Shown here: piece by piece, positions 1 to 12,000 of the stretch | Position numbering within the stretch: position 1 is the first letter of the stretch | Layout of the letters: the number at the start of each line of letters is the position of its first letter | From: Saccoglossus kowalevskii | Taxonomy: Eukaryota > Hemichordata > Enteropneusta > Harrimaniidae | DNA length: 24,507 nucleotides | Assembly: GCF_000003605.2 (NCBI RefSeq) | Contig: NW_003106096.1 | Span: 117,818-142,324 of the forward strand | Direction of reading: 5' to 3' | The notes under the pieces: generated by a model | The model's input: the letters and a program-made list of their open reading frames with translations, nothing else | Databases searched by the model: none | What the model was told of the DNA's origin: nothing | Position numbers and translations under genes: made by a program

Positions 1-1794
1 AGAATACGAAAATCCCTTGGGACAGTCGTTGTGAAACAATAGACATGCTTTGTCAGGGTATCAAGGTTATTTTGATTATTTGAAGATGGAAACTGCTGCT
101 TTATGGAAGAGCAAAGTAAAATGTCATTTGCACAGTAATGACGTTTTTAGAGGGGTGACTCGCTAGAAGTATTCGCCGTGACTCCGGACTTTTCATTCAG
201 GTTTATACAACACTTACTTTTTACTATCACGAAGGTTTAATGTCTTGTTTGTATTTGCACAATGTGAATGAGGGGTTTACTCCTTTGCTTCAATTACAAC
301 TACATCTCTGGAAATATCACTTGCTGTTTACCATCCATATTTTGATATCCCACAATGTGTCGATTGCGTATCTGGAAATTCCAACTACTTTTTCGCAAAA
401 TTTGACCAGCCTTGCTTCTACCAGTCATTTAAGTCAACTCCCATATTGTCCTTCAAAGTGAAGGTTAATGCAGATATATTGTAAATTACACAGAGGTAAC
501 ACTACAATACATTTCCCTTCACATTCCCCTGTATTACATAACAATCTTTGAGCTGAGGCAGTTATGGTTCTACAACCATCACCAGTTCTCTTGTTTTATA
601 TGTTTTATATGTTGCTATTTTCTATTTTATGAACGCTACTGCATGGGTACTGAACAGTGTTGGTCGGTTCAGTTTAAGTTATTTTGGGTGAGTTGTGCAA
701 CATGAAACTCCACGTGTAGCTAGCTGACTTGGCAGTTGACTTGTTTGTATATTCATGGTATTATAATGCTGGACATCGTCTTTGATTGAATCGTCGTTTT
801 ATGTGTCATACATATATCTGAGATATTTTCCATATGCAAAGTTGTGTCTAAAATACGAAAATTGTATGATCTGCGAATTGTTTGTATTGAAAATATGCAT
901 TTGACGTTATGGCTTTATATCTTATTCAAAAATCTTCAATTTATTAGAAGGTTATTGCGATTCGCTATCACGGGTCAAAGGTCACAGACATGTATTTGGT
1001 GATTTTGTCTTATCTGACGGTTACCGGGCAAATTGAATAGACTGTCCCGTCTATTGTCCTTATCGTATTTGCTCGGTACATGGCGTAGACCGCTGGATAA
1101 ATACAACCAAGCGATGATACGTGATCTAACACAACACCTATGGCTTGACAGTCCTTTTGAAAAGCTTGATAAATGTCATATCAAGCAATTTCAGATATAT
1201 TTCTGCAGTGACGTTCAAAAAATCCAGCTGTTTTCAATTATGATTTGTTATCGATGTACACCGGTACAACAATAGGCGGCTGATTACTAGTATTTAGTTC
1301 TCAAGGACACGCCGCCAAAAGTGCTGGGGGACACGAGCACCGTGACCGCTGTAGTAATGTATGAATGTTTCTGGTCGCAGTTGTCCCTATTCTAGACACA
1401 TCTCGGTTACTAACCGTCGACACATGGACCATTTTGCGAAGTCGGCGTATGATTGATAATTTAAGACTGAATTTTCATTTTTACTTAGAGATATTAATTA
1501 AGTCACCTTGACAATTACTTGTGTGGATGATTTCCAGCTAATTGATAATTTTAGGACATCGCGTGTGTAAACAACATCGTCCCGAAGTATATTAGATTCA
1601 CGGAATTCGATAAAATGTCAAAGAATAATATTAGATGCCACAACATAGACATTATGTGGCATTCTTCAGAACCTGACCCAAACAAACGAATTATTCACGA
1701 TAATATTGAAATCCCGTAGTTTGCGAGGATATATATTATATTTTTATTAGACGCATAAAATCCTTAGGAAAGGATAAAAAGGGTCTTACAGAAA
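1..1794. other. Intergenic stretch without a recognised gene
   Basis: AT-rich DNA. The longest frames (about 240-461 and 1033-1275) show no domain, no convincing start context and no codon signal. Only a small hairpin (1635-1662) and one CACGTG E-box (711-716) stand out. Confidence 0.6.
1635..1662. repeat. Small hairpin
   Basis: ATGCCACA (1635-1642) and TGTGGCAT (1655-1662) form a perfect 8-bp stem with a 12-base loop. No function is apparent. Confidence 0.5.
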
Positions 1795-1890
1795 GAAATT
1801 AAAAAACAAACAAACTACAATCTAAAAAAGAAAACAAAAAAGAAAAACATTTCTAAAAAAAAAAAACAAAAAACAAGTCAAAAACAAAAA
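1795..1890. repeat. A-rich low-complexity tract
   Basis: About 95 bp made almost wholly of A with scattered C, T and G (AAAACAAA-type). It lies just beyond the 3' end of the - strand LINE fragment. For that element it reads as T-rich, so it is not its poly-A tail. It may be the tail of another + strand insertion or simple-sequence expansion. Confidence 0.6.
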
Positions 1891-1946
1891 AATACAATTT
1901 GCAGCCAATGGTGAATACAGAATATAGAATGAACACAGAATGTGGC

Positions 1947-2306
1947 CTAATACACTGATAGTTGTTGCTGTTTTGTTCCATAGCTGTTTTTTAAGAAGAC
2001 AGCTAAGGCTGGTGCTAGAGTATGGTTTGCCATAATCAAAATGAATTTATTCTGACTATTTTCTTTATCAAAATTTGGAATTTTATTTTGTGCAGTCAGG
2101 AATAATTTGTCCCTATGGTGACTGTAAGCTGGACATTTCATTACAAAATGTTGCTCATCCTCAACTATATTTTGGCTGCACATATCACATGTTCTTTTAT
2201 CCAGCCGCACATTATTATAGTATGCGTGTATTTCAGTGACAGCGATGAAAGTGTCGCCATCTTGACTAAGAATTGTGGGATATAATATTGATATTATGAT
2301 GTAGCT
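1947..2306 (-). mobile_element. 3'-terminal fragment of a non-LTR (LINE) retrotransposon reverse-transcriptase ORF
   Basis: The frame is open on the - strand from 2306 to the TAG-side stop at 1947. The part from about 2210 down encodes RTCDMCSQNIVEDEQHFVMK followed by CPAY, a CX2CX9HX4C arrangement. That pattern with R-C-x2-C, VEDE-HF and CP-Y is the zinc-binding segment typical of the C-terminus of many invertebrate LINE reverse transcriptases. About 50 residues follow to a natural stop. Above about 2220 the frame no longer looks related and meets stops at 2307-2312, so the copy is truncated at its 5' end and is not functional. The clade cannot be named from this short piece. Confidence 0.72.
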
Positions 2307-4687
2307 TTATTATGATTTTGATCCTTTGAAGCTAAATGCATAAAGTGTTTGAATACTTACGTATATATATTTTATCGAGTGTTCACTACTGTGACAATCT
2401 TTGTCGGTCGTTCAGAAATTAGATATGTATAAATGAGTCCTTTTCGAACAAGAGTCTGTAAATTATTCCACTATTTCAGAATATCCCAGCACCTGTTGCT
2501 GATAACCATTGAAATTAAATTAACATTGATTGAAAGTAACTATTTCTGCCGTTAAACTACAGGGTCATACAACAAAAGCTTAACAATGGAATCTGTGACA
2601 AGCGACTGAAAATTTGATAAAATGTTTTTTTTTTGTAATCTGGCTGCATTTTTTAATTATGGAAACGGCTCTTCCAAGTACCGATCATGACATCGTGACT
2701 GACATATGACCGACATGTGTAAACGATTAGGTGTGTTATATCATAGTATCATAGTACAAATGTACTTAGATATATCTCGTCGACTTGTGACACGAGTTAG
2801 GAAACTAGTACAAATGGAATCAACAAATATAGGACTATGTGAACATACAATCCATAATGTTATTTCGTTGATACAATTTCGATATTATAATGTCATTTGC
2901 TAAAATTACAGAGCACACATAATGATTATAAAGTAATATAATATTATTGTGTTTGCAATCGGCAGACACTAATTAATTCTCTTGACATAAAACCGTCGGG
3001 TAAATATACAACTAGTATGATTGTTGTGTTTACATTTGTCTCTCAATCTATATAACTGGTCACAAAATTAGTCAGTTAAGATGTACCGGGTTTGATCTTT
3101 GTATGGCACAATTGCGTCACGTGATCTACACATTTCCTTCACCTCTTTTTATACTGACGGTAATGTTTCATTACAGTCATCACAATATCGTCAATTGCAC
3201 GTCAGTTGAAGGCCAGAACACACACCATAAATAGCATTAGCATTGTAAATAATACCCAAATCCCTCCACACGCACACTGCTAATATCAACCATGGCGCGT
3301 TTAAACCACCGCGCGTGCAAATCGCTACCATTGCCTCCCAACTCTTATTATTTTTTTAAACTGGCTGAAATTGCAATTTTTTTTTGTCGTAAATATATCA
3401 CAATTTCACAGTTTTAAAGCTTCCCATGGTACATAGCATCGGTAGCAGACTGTATGACTCAGACTGTAGTGCTGTTTACACCATCGTATTTCAGTATCAC
3501 CAGCGATAAAGGATAATAAAATATCGATGTCGCTTAAAACCAATATCAGTGTGTATCCTCGCCTGCAAATTAGTCTACATATAAATAAATTAATCCAGTA
3601 AAACAGCTTCATTATTCGTCGTTATTTTTATCATAATTAACGCAAATTAAATCACGAGTTAAATAAGTACATATTGGATTTACCATCCATTTATACATTA
3701 TATGACAGATATGAGGTCAGGGTTAAATCTAACAACTAAATGACGTCAATAATATAAATATGATAACATAGGGGATGCTACCAATTCGTTGGTAATATTT
3801 ATAAATACACACATAATCATAAGATAAGATAATATATGACTAACAAAACAAACACACAAGTCATCAAAATAAATAAACAAATTAACAAATAAATAAATAG
3901 TTTGTAAATCTGTATATTAGGCTATATAGATGTAATTGTCCTTCAAGGCCGCAGACTCACGTGACATACAACATTCAATAATATAAAAAAGAGAAACAAT
4001 AAGAGAAGGTAGCATAGTGTCTAGTGGTAATTATCATATGTAAATATCTGAATATGTTTGCATAGAAAGTAATAAAACAATATTTAGACTAATCATAATT
4101 ATGATGAACTTAAACATACTCTGTTCTCGGCTTCCGACGATTTATGAATACCTTTCCCGGGGTTTCTTAGTACTAATACTGCATTGTAACTCATATAATA
4201 TTGTCAAATCTTGGATATAAGCAACACTAACACTAAATGAATCTACTAGTATTCCCTTGTGTTGATTAATAACAAGACATTGAAAACAGAAGAAATTTGA
4301 ATTTCAGAAGAAAATGGCATAATGAAAATTTGGACATAACAAGGAGGGTTATTTAGAGTAATTTTATATAGACTGGGCTTACTGTGTTCGGACTGGAAGT
4401 TGCTGTCTGAAACATAAATATTTTTCTATGTACTGTTCTTTGCTAACACGATATTACGAAATGTTATATCTGAACTCATGATTGCGGAGAATTTGTTTGT
4501 TTTCGTCAAAACAGTGAAATTTGTAATTACTTTTGCTGCGTTTTCAAAAAGTAAATTTCTTTGCTGTTTTTACATGATGACATTACGAAGTGTGTCTCGT
4601 CTTCAATTTCCATAGCAGTACATAATGAGTCACACATTCTTTTGTCAGAGTTTTAGGATTTGTATGTCTGCTCATTTCGATTTTGAG
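2307..4687. other. Intergenic stretch without a recognised gene
   Basis: AT-rich. It holds CACGTG E-boxes at 3118-3123 and 3958-3963, a full CRE at 3741-3748, and an A-rich AAATAAAC-type tract at about 3840-3905. No frame here looks coding. Confidence 0.6.
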
Positions 4688-4829
4688 CAATGGCGGATCC
4701 AGCAAAATGTATTGGGGGCCAAGCTTTGCTTAACATTACGGAGCGAAAATCGCAGAGAAGCTATGCGTAATCCAGATGATATGAATCGACATGCGTTTGC
4801 CCAATCCCCCCCCCTTGGATCCGCCACTG
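4688..4829. mobile_element. hAT-like MITE with 14-bp terminal inverted repeats
   Basis: The left end CAATGGCGGATCCA and the right end, read on the other strand as CAGTGGCGGATCCA, match at 13 of 14 bases. The flanks are ATTTTGAG on the left and ATTTGAGA on the right, close to an 8-bp target duplication with one indel. The 142-bp size, C/G run at the inner right edge and lack of coding content suit a non-autonomous DNA element. CAGTGGCGGATCCA-type ends starting CA(G) are frequent in invertebrate hAT-like MITEs; the superfamily is inferred. Confidence 0.72.
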
Positions 4830-5884
4830 ATTTGAGACAGTGATTGCGACGTCTGAATTTACTCATTTTGTATTCTCCAGTCTGAATATCATTTTGAAAC
4901 CTATGTATGTTGTCAGTTTATTTTTTTTCTTTGACGTTATACTTATTGTCATTAAATCGTACAATAACCATAAGTGAAAACTAAGTAGAGCCTGAGCCAC
5001 ATGCATTGTAGCCAGTCTGGAATGACTAATTTGAATACGGCAGACAGAGTCGAGAAAACATCACATGACTGAATTTGGGCATTCATTGAATGAGTCATGT
5101 GAGCAAGAAAGGCACCGATTACGAAATACATGTTGAATAATGGGAAAAGTGTCACATGACAGCACAATAAATTGCGTTGGCGTTCAGATTGCTCAACACC
5201 ACCAGATCGCTGCGAGCCAATCAGTGGAAACCTCTTCCGAATTTTAATTGACGTGTTTTCGACGGTTCAGGATTGAAAAGAACGAGACGCCGGTTTCGTT
5301 TTTCGCTGTGTTGGCACGATCTCTGGATATTCCAAGGTCACGCAAATTTCATCGCAGTGTCGCGGATACCTACTGCCAAGTAGGTCAGCTAGTAAAAATA
5401 CCAGCGTTGTTATACCGCACTGGCATATGCATATAGTCATTAGTCGAACAGACCATTTCTGTCTATGGCGGCGGAAGGTCATATTTCGGTCATACAGTAC
5501 TTCGCCCTCTACTTTAAATCCCGGGGTCAAAACTGTATAGACCACAATACTGTCGTGCCCACTTAATTACAACAATTGCCGGAGAGTGAAAAATGTATAG
5601 GTGGCTTTTTAGGTTCAAATCAACAGCTGGCTCTTTCTGAGAGTGTTTAATCATAGTAACTTTTTGAAGCTGGCAGGCGAGGGTCACGGGGGTCGGTGAG
5701 GAGGGGCTGTGTGATAACTGTCTACGACAAACCAAGCCTAACCACAAAACTACAATACTATAAATGATAACGATGTAATTCCCGAGATGTGATCTAGTGT
5801 CTAGTATTGTATAGATAATACGTAATGTGATAAGTTTTAGCTTTCAGCATGTCACGCCGATCGCATTTTGCTTCTACCATGGAT

Positions 5885-5909
5885 CATGGATGTTCTTAGT
5901 ACATCCATG
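5885..5909. repeat. Small hairpin
   Basis: CATGGATGT (5885-5893) and ACATCCATG (5901-5909) form a perfect 9-bp stem with a 7-base loop. There is no T run or histone-type context, so no function is assigned. Confidence 0.55.
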
Positions 5910-8900
5910 CTTCTACGAAAGACTTTTCTTACGTACGCTAGATTCTTTGAATACACTGCCAAGAACGTTTGTAAAACTAGTTTAACATGAGTTAGAGTTA
6001 CTTCGATTTATTGCGAGAGACTACCATCCTATATAACGATGTCCGGTCGCTCGCCCTGACACCTAAATAAAGTATATTGCCCACTATTCGGGTTACCGCT
6101 TTAAAAACGTTAATTCTGTTTTTTTTCTTATTTAAAAAACAAAACAATGATTGTTAGAAACTTTCCTGAGACCCAGGAGATAAACGTTTCTCACAATTTA
6201 AATGCTTGGACCTTTGACCTAAATTTAGCGGTATTTTAAAAGCAGACGACAAAAAAGGGAAAACAAACTTTAAAGTTGACCTGCAAGCCCGACCCCCATT
6301 CTACGGCGTTATTAGCCTGTTAACGATCCACTGAATGTGAACAGTCTGTGATTCACTGTTGGGACAGTTTCAAATTATTAATCGTCAGTTGAATTAGTCT
6401 AATTACTCCACTCGGGTAGCTTCTGCAACGAGACACACACCTGAAGAAGTAAACGTGGACACAGCCCCAGGATTCATTTTGAAAATTGAAATGTGTAATA
6501 CATCTATTTACTCATTTTCGACGTTTAATACAAAATGGGAGTGGTGCGCTTATTCATCACCACAATATTATCCGACGGCGTGCCATGATTCTTTTTAACT
6601 CTCTTTCAATCACAAGCCGCGATATTTGACACGTGATATCCGGCTTTAGATTCTTCTTTCACGGTCCAACACTGAGTAGCCATCACGTGGTTTTCGATGC
6701 GATTAATATAAAGAAGTTATTTTGCTATGCAAAATTAGTAAGTCATATGTAGCCCTACAATTACCAATAATTATTAGTCATTACCACTATTGAGAACAAT
6801 ATGATATTACGACAAAATGAAATCTGCCACATTCAAAGTTACGTGATGAAGTTAGTCATGTGGTGGTATACATGATTTATACAATTCTTTAAAATTTGTG
6901 GGTGGGTTGACACATGGAACTACAAGTGGATGGCATAAACTTTAACTGCGATGTGACGTATGCTACATATATACACCGTGTGCAACACAAGTGGGCTCGA
7001 CAATCTGTAGTAAAGATTGTTTTCTTTTAAAGTCTTTTCAACTAGACTGGATTGGGAGCAGCACAAGGTGGCGTGTACATACATGTCTGTATTATAAAGT
7101 TACGACTCACAATGGATGTAAAGTATGCTATGATGAACGAGAGGCATATTTTGTTGAAAGGGGCACATTCTTTTGGTGGAAAACACGTTGCATCAGCGTA
7201 TTTAGCACACTATCCTTCATTTTCCGTCACAGAGTCGGAAACAATGCAGATTCCGTTTAATATTCATGCGACGTATCCTGTAGACACCATCGGACACGGG
7301 CCATAGGCGTGTATTCAATAATCGGCTGAATAATGAAGGAATGGTTCGCATCTGATTCGATGATACATTCACCAACAATCGGCAATGTCAGGGCACTCAT
7401 TAATTAATGAATTCACACGCACAGTTGAAAAAAATCTAACTTAAAACAACTTTGTTTACCCCATCTCCACTGCAAGAGTTTATAACGGTATATCAGAGCC
7501 ACTTTCCCTACTTTAATTTTATAATATTCATTAAATATTAGATAACAATAATCTAAGATTAATCGTAGAATGAAAATGCACAATTACATCCAGATAGTCT
7601 CAGTGCTATAGCGTGTACACTATGGACTGAAGTCGTTGACCCATAACACTGACCCATGGATCTACGAACTCACTGCGTATTTCACTTTGTATTATAAACT
7701 CGAATCCGACTACAATAGATACTGTATTTCTCTTTGTTTGGTATGTTCTTCAATAAACTCCCTATCATAAATCGAACGACAAGTTTACATTGAAAATGTT
7801 CAGGCATTAGGTTACAATGAAAATAGACCGCCGAGATCTCGCTGAGATCTTGCTGAGAGCAGGAGTCACAGGACTATTTACTATCTACGACTTCCTGAAA
7901 ATCGGTCTACTGCCATCGCGTCTACAGTTCCCTTGACATGTAAAACCACTTTTGGAACCGCGAGCTGTGCAAGGTGATGGAAAACTTAACTCACTTGGCG
8001 AATCGACGCAATGAACGCACATCTGAAGTTCCTCACATATATTTCAGCTTTATTACTACCCCTTCTCCACTGTCGGGTCACCAACTTCAATTATATCCCT
8101 ATACATTTTTATAAGCATACGATTGTATAGGAGCAATATCAATACGTCATTATTCAATGACTTCAAACCACAGCCTTGCACAGGACTGGTCGCGATAATA
8201 ATACAGACAGTATATACAATATATGCTTATAATACGACCGAATATACGCCTCAAACATATAGGCTGTTGACAACATGTGACCTCATAATATTGGCCACTT
8301 AGTGCCGACAGCCCACAAGTTGGAGTAACTCGTTTGCCTACGTGCTTCCCGTGGTTTCCCCACAAACAGTGCAGTAACAACTGTGTTTGGGAGTAACAGG
8401 TCACGTTGCTCTCTCGCTCCAGATCACGACGGGCATGTGTGAATAAAACCATACAAGTTAACATTTATATTATAGTGATGATGTCATGGTTATGTAGATG
8501 AAAATGAATATGCTGACTAAGATGATCACCATGGCAATGAAATGATGATTATCACCACGGTGACAATGATGTTGATAAATATATGGCGATGTCACCTCAC
8601 ATCATATTACAATAATACAAACAAACTTTGAGTTACTAGTATGTAGCTGACCACATGTCAACATTTAATTTATATAAACTGTCATTCAGTCACACTTGGA
8701 GACACCTTTGTAACTTCAATTGTGGGCACGCTATCCTGGACGTGAACAATTGCAATCATGGAGCTAAAAACAAAGCTACATGGTTTAATTGGCGTGTAAG
8801 GACGCCGACACACTGGCAACCAAAAGTACCACTTAGCGGTAATTGCGTTGTGTGGTCGTTGAGATTTTAATTAGTAAATCGCCAAGTATCATGCAATATA

Positions 8901-9572
8901 CGCGATTTCGAACTTTTGTATGTAGACATGCAACATCAAATTGTGATTTTTTCTGACTTAAAGTCACAAATTCTAAAGTACCACTGCAGAATAAGCTAAG
9001 CAAATGAATGAAATATATTAAAAGTAGATATCCTGTCCATTTTGTTCTGAAGGTACTTGAGGGTCTTATCCTTTACAACGTAACTACCCTACAAGGACAA
9101 ACAACGACTAGTAACTCAGTGAGTGTCTATTCTCATTACAAACCCACAATATCAACATTTAATGGTGTATTGATCAGGGGATGGTACCTCACAAATTTGC
9201 AAAGTGGGAATGCAACTTCGAATTAAGCATAATCTTTTTGTTTCTCATTTTACAACAGATATGTTTCAACATTGCCTTTTGGTAGTTGTTGCTGACTCAT
9301 GCCTTCAATTGGAGTGAAGATATTTCGTTTTTAATTGTAAGGATGGACGACACGGTTGTAATAAACAAGTATTTAAATAATCCAATAAAACAATTGAAAC
9401 ACTGTATTGTTTAACGGCATGACATTGTCGTGACCTTGACACACAACATAGTACGAACAGGAAAGTTTGCATGGTGACCTTTCGTGTCGACATACTTACA
9501 TAAATATCCGCAACAGGCAAATAATCAATGATAAACGTAAGTCTACGAATACAGTTTTATCAGTTCTAAACA

Positions 9573-9591
9573 CCCCCCCCCCAAAAAAAAA
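9573..9591. repeat. C10-A9 homopolymer junction
   Basis: Ten C at 9573-9582 followed directly by nine A at 9583-9591, about 60 bp left of the tandem array. Likely length-variable and error-prone in sequencing. Confidence 0.8.
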
Positions 9592-9731
9592 CGCTGAATA
9601 TATTTACGTCAATTTTCAAAACATGAACATATAGTTGGAATCCAGTTCTTATAGTGCCTGCACTCAATCGCTGTGCATCACACTGACTAAACTTAATCAC
9701 TGTGGACCACACATGCCTGACCCTGACCATA

Positions 9732-9917
9732 TACTGCATCCAATCGCAGTGAATTCGAGCCGTGGATTCCGCACTGACTGAACCCAATCGATGCGGACTC
9801 CACATACTGCATCCAATCGCAGTGAATTCGAGCCGTGGATTCCGCACTGACTGAACCCAATCGATGCGGACTCCACATACTGCATCCAATCGCAGTGAAT
9901 TCGAGCCGTGGATTCCG
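9732..9917. repeat. 73-bp-period tandem repeat, about 2.5 identical copies
   Basis: Copies begin at 9732, 9805 and 9878 with TACTGCATCCAATCGCAGTG. The first two are complete and the third stops after 40 bp at 9917, with no difference seen between copies. Each unit is itself made of two related half-units sharing a CCAATCG core. Decayed copies extend the array to about 9651 on the left (CACTGACTAAACTTAATCAC) and about 9960 on the right. The period is not a multiple of three, which explains the three overlapping - strand open frames here; none is a gene. Confidence 0.92.
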
Positions 9918-9960
9918 TTCGCAGTGGACTCTCTTTGGATTGAATTCGGGATTCAAACTC

Positions 9961-11050
9961 GAATATTTCGATTATCAGTGAATGTGAATCCGGATAGCAA
10001 CATACCATAACGACGAAGTTAACAATAGCTTGAAATTAATACATATTACATTTCGTAAATTGGATTTGGTTACGATCGTTAATAATATTTAAATAATAGG
10101 CCAACCACCTATAACATAATTGATTTATTTACAGGAGATTTAGAATCTGTAGTCTAATGCATTCGATGACAATGAAATTGACATATACAACCATGAACAT
10201 TGGCCTCGATTTAATAGTGGAATGCTGGGAAAAAAAAGCCTGACTGTGCATTTGCATATAAACATTGTTTCTACCTTGAATGTCAACCTCATTCGCGCTG
10301 CCTTAAATGTCGACCACAAAGCCACTACAGTTGGGGGCTTAAACTTACCACATTTTAATAATATCATGATACTTTTAAGCACCAGGAGTGGGGCAACTGG
10401 CGAATCCCGCCACTATCTTGTGAAATTCAATGAAACACGTTATATTGAAGGATCGCCCAATTGTTTTGATCTATCCTTGACGGGTTGGAATTTATTTATT
10501 ACAGAATTAATACATGGTAGTCCTTGGATGCGTGTTTTAATGATTGTTTGAACTACGTATGAACCGGCACATTTTTTGCCGATACGAGTGCGCCATATTG
10601 ACATCCAGGTTACCTCGAAAGGCTTACCTGTTCATTTTCTGCAGCCATTTAAATAAATTTACCCTGTTATTTTACAGTCAAGCGTTTGTTCGGTTTTCCT
10701 CCGACTTGCATGCACACATATATATGAGAGAAATAAAGCAAATAGATACGAGGTTACACAGTAAAATAAATCGACCAGACTCGAGATCTACAGCCGTATG
10801 GACGATTTGTAATTAAATGATTGCCCACCATAGCCGCCATGGTCACTGTGAGCGTACTTATGTTGGGTGATTTCGATTCTTTAATCATGATGGGCAATTT
10901 GCCATTTTCTTTTCTCGGAAAGTGTAGGGTGACTTTCTCCCCAGTAGTTTGTCTTCTGAATTGCTTTGTCTTGAACTTATATTCCAAATTACGTCATCAC
11001 GCGTCGACTCGGCTAGTATTTGTAGAATGACTGTGGTAGGAGGATGAATA
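9961..11050. other. Intergenic stretch with an uninterpreted two-strand open block
   Basis: From 10222 a 109-codon + strand ATG frame runs to 10551, and a - strand frame covers 10140-10382. Neither shows a motif I recognise. The rest is AT-rich with an imperfect dyad, ATTGCCCACCAT and ATGATGGGCAAT, near 10822 and 10887. Confidence 0.5.
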
Positions 11051-11056
11051 AAGTGA

Positions 11057-11419
11057 TGAGCAAAATTCAGTGAATAACATTTTGCAACATCATCAAATCA
11101 GATAAAGGTATATTTTCATAAACGGTGAGCAAAATCTTCTCTTGAAACAGAGTAAGGATTTGCCGGGCCTTTTAAAACCAAGGGGAATCTTTTTCACATA
11201 CAAAGGTACCCAGAAATTTCCCCCTTGTTTCAACATAGCGGCATATGTAGTAATACTACATTTAAAAAAGCTCATTTTCTATTAAATATAAATATTGAAT
11301 AGCAGCTAATTTTTAACCTCCCAAATTGTGGTCCCTTATCTGTTTCCTGGGGAAATTTTGCTTACCATTGACGACAAGAATTTTTTTTACTGATCCAGCG
11401 AGCAAAATTTTGCTCACCG
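11057..11419. mobile_element. Fold-back (MITE-like) element cluster with GAGCAAAATT arms
   Basis: A 35-bp segment at 11124-11158 (GGTGAGCAAAATCTTCTC...) recurs inverted at 11332-11366 with about 80% identity. A second inverted partner, ATTTTGCTCACCG at 11407-11419, matches CGGTGAGCAAAAT at 11123-11135 perfectly. A further direct copy, TGAGCAAAATT, is at 11057-11067, and GAGCAAAATTTTGCTC (11400-11415) is a perfect 16-bp palindrome. This layout suggests a degraded or nested fold-back DNA element. The exact ends and target duplication are not clear. Confidence 0.55.
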
Positions 11420-12000
11420 AATCATTGAACAGTCCCCCGCGGTAAATTTAACCAAATTTATGGCAATGCACAAAACACAAATTACAGTTCACAATATTTG
11501 TGCCACCCGCGTATCGCCAACATTCAGCCTCACCCATGATCCAATCCATCCATACACTGTCCCGGTAAACAATATTATAGTCATTGGATTTGTTTAAATA
11601 CAACGTCCCTGGATTGAACCGCATAAACACATTTCATTATTATTCTTCAAAAAATTCTGGAACCCGGTCGCACGTCATAGAAAATAAGACCCAACCATAT
11701 ATTGTCACATACAACGAAATGGGAGGTATGGCGCCATTTATACAGGGACGGTTTGTGAACGAAACACAATCGAGATGGGTGCAAAACCAAACGACCGCTG
11801 ATTTCAGGAACAATACTAAAATCCTAGAAATAGTGAACAAATCAGCTATATTTATCTAATCAGCTCACTATTCAGTATTAAATGGGTCGCTGCACACCTT
11901 TTCGCTGATTGCATCATGTAACGTGATCACCCCGTCGTGGTTGATAATATGAACTCGGCCTTACTATTTTAGGATACAATGAAATCGTTGACGTTTGCAT

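Larger units (their letters stand above)
4830..9650. other. Long intergenic stretch without a recognised gene
   Basis: About 4.8 kb. Frames at 5248-5747, 6991-7306, 8150-8464 and 9008-9226 have no recognisable domain and no conserved spacing. Visible details are three TCACATGAC sites (5061-5160), CACGTG E-boxes at 6630 and 6684, a hairpin at 5885-5909, and a degenerate GATG/ATCACC-rich patch at about 8475-8600. Confidence 0.55.

Noticed and set aside
4625-4866. Short ORFs on both strands
   Set aside because: They run through the hAT-like MITE and its C/G run; no protein motif is present.
9732-9917. Possible CRISPR-like array
   Set aside because: The copies are head-to-tail without unique spacers, and the genome is eukaryotic with introns.
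9566-10008. Three overlapping - strand ORFs with repeated peptide blocks
   Set aside because: They are the same 73-bp tandem repeat read in successive frames; the period is not a multiple of three and no start or domain supports a protein.
11455-11860. 91-codon + strand frame (11584-11859) and antisense frames just upstream of the promoter
   Set aside because: The + frame opens with TTG and has no ATG for its first 40-odd codons. The - frames are unrelated to each other and no family is recognisable.
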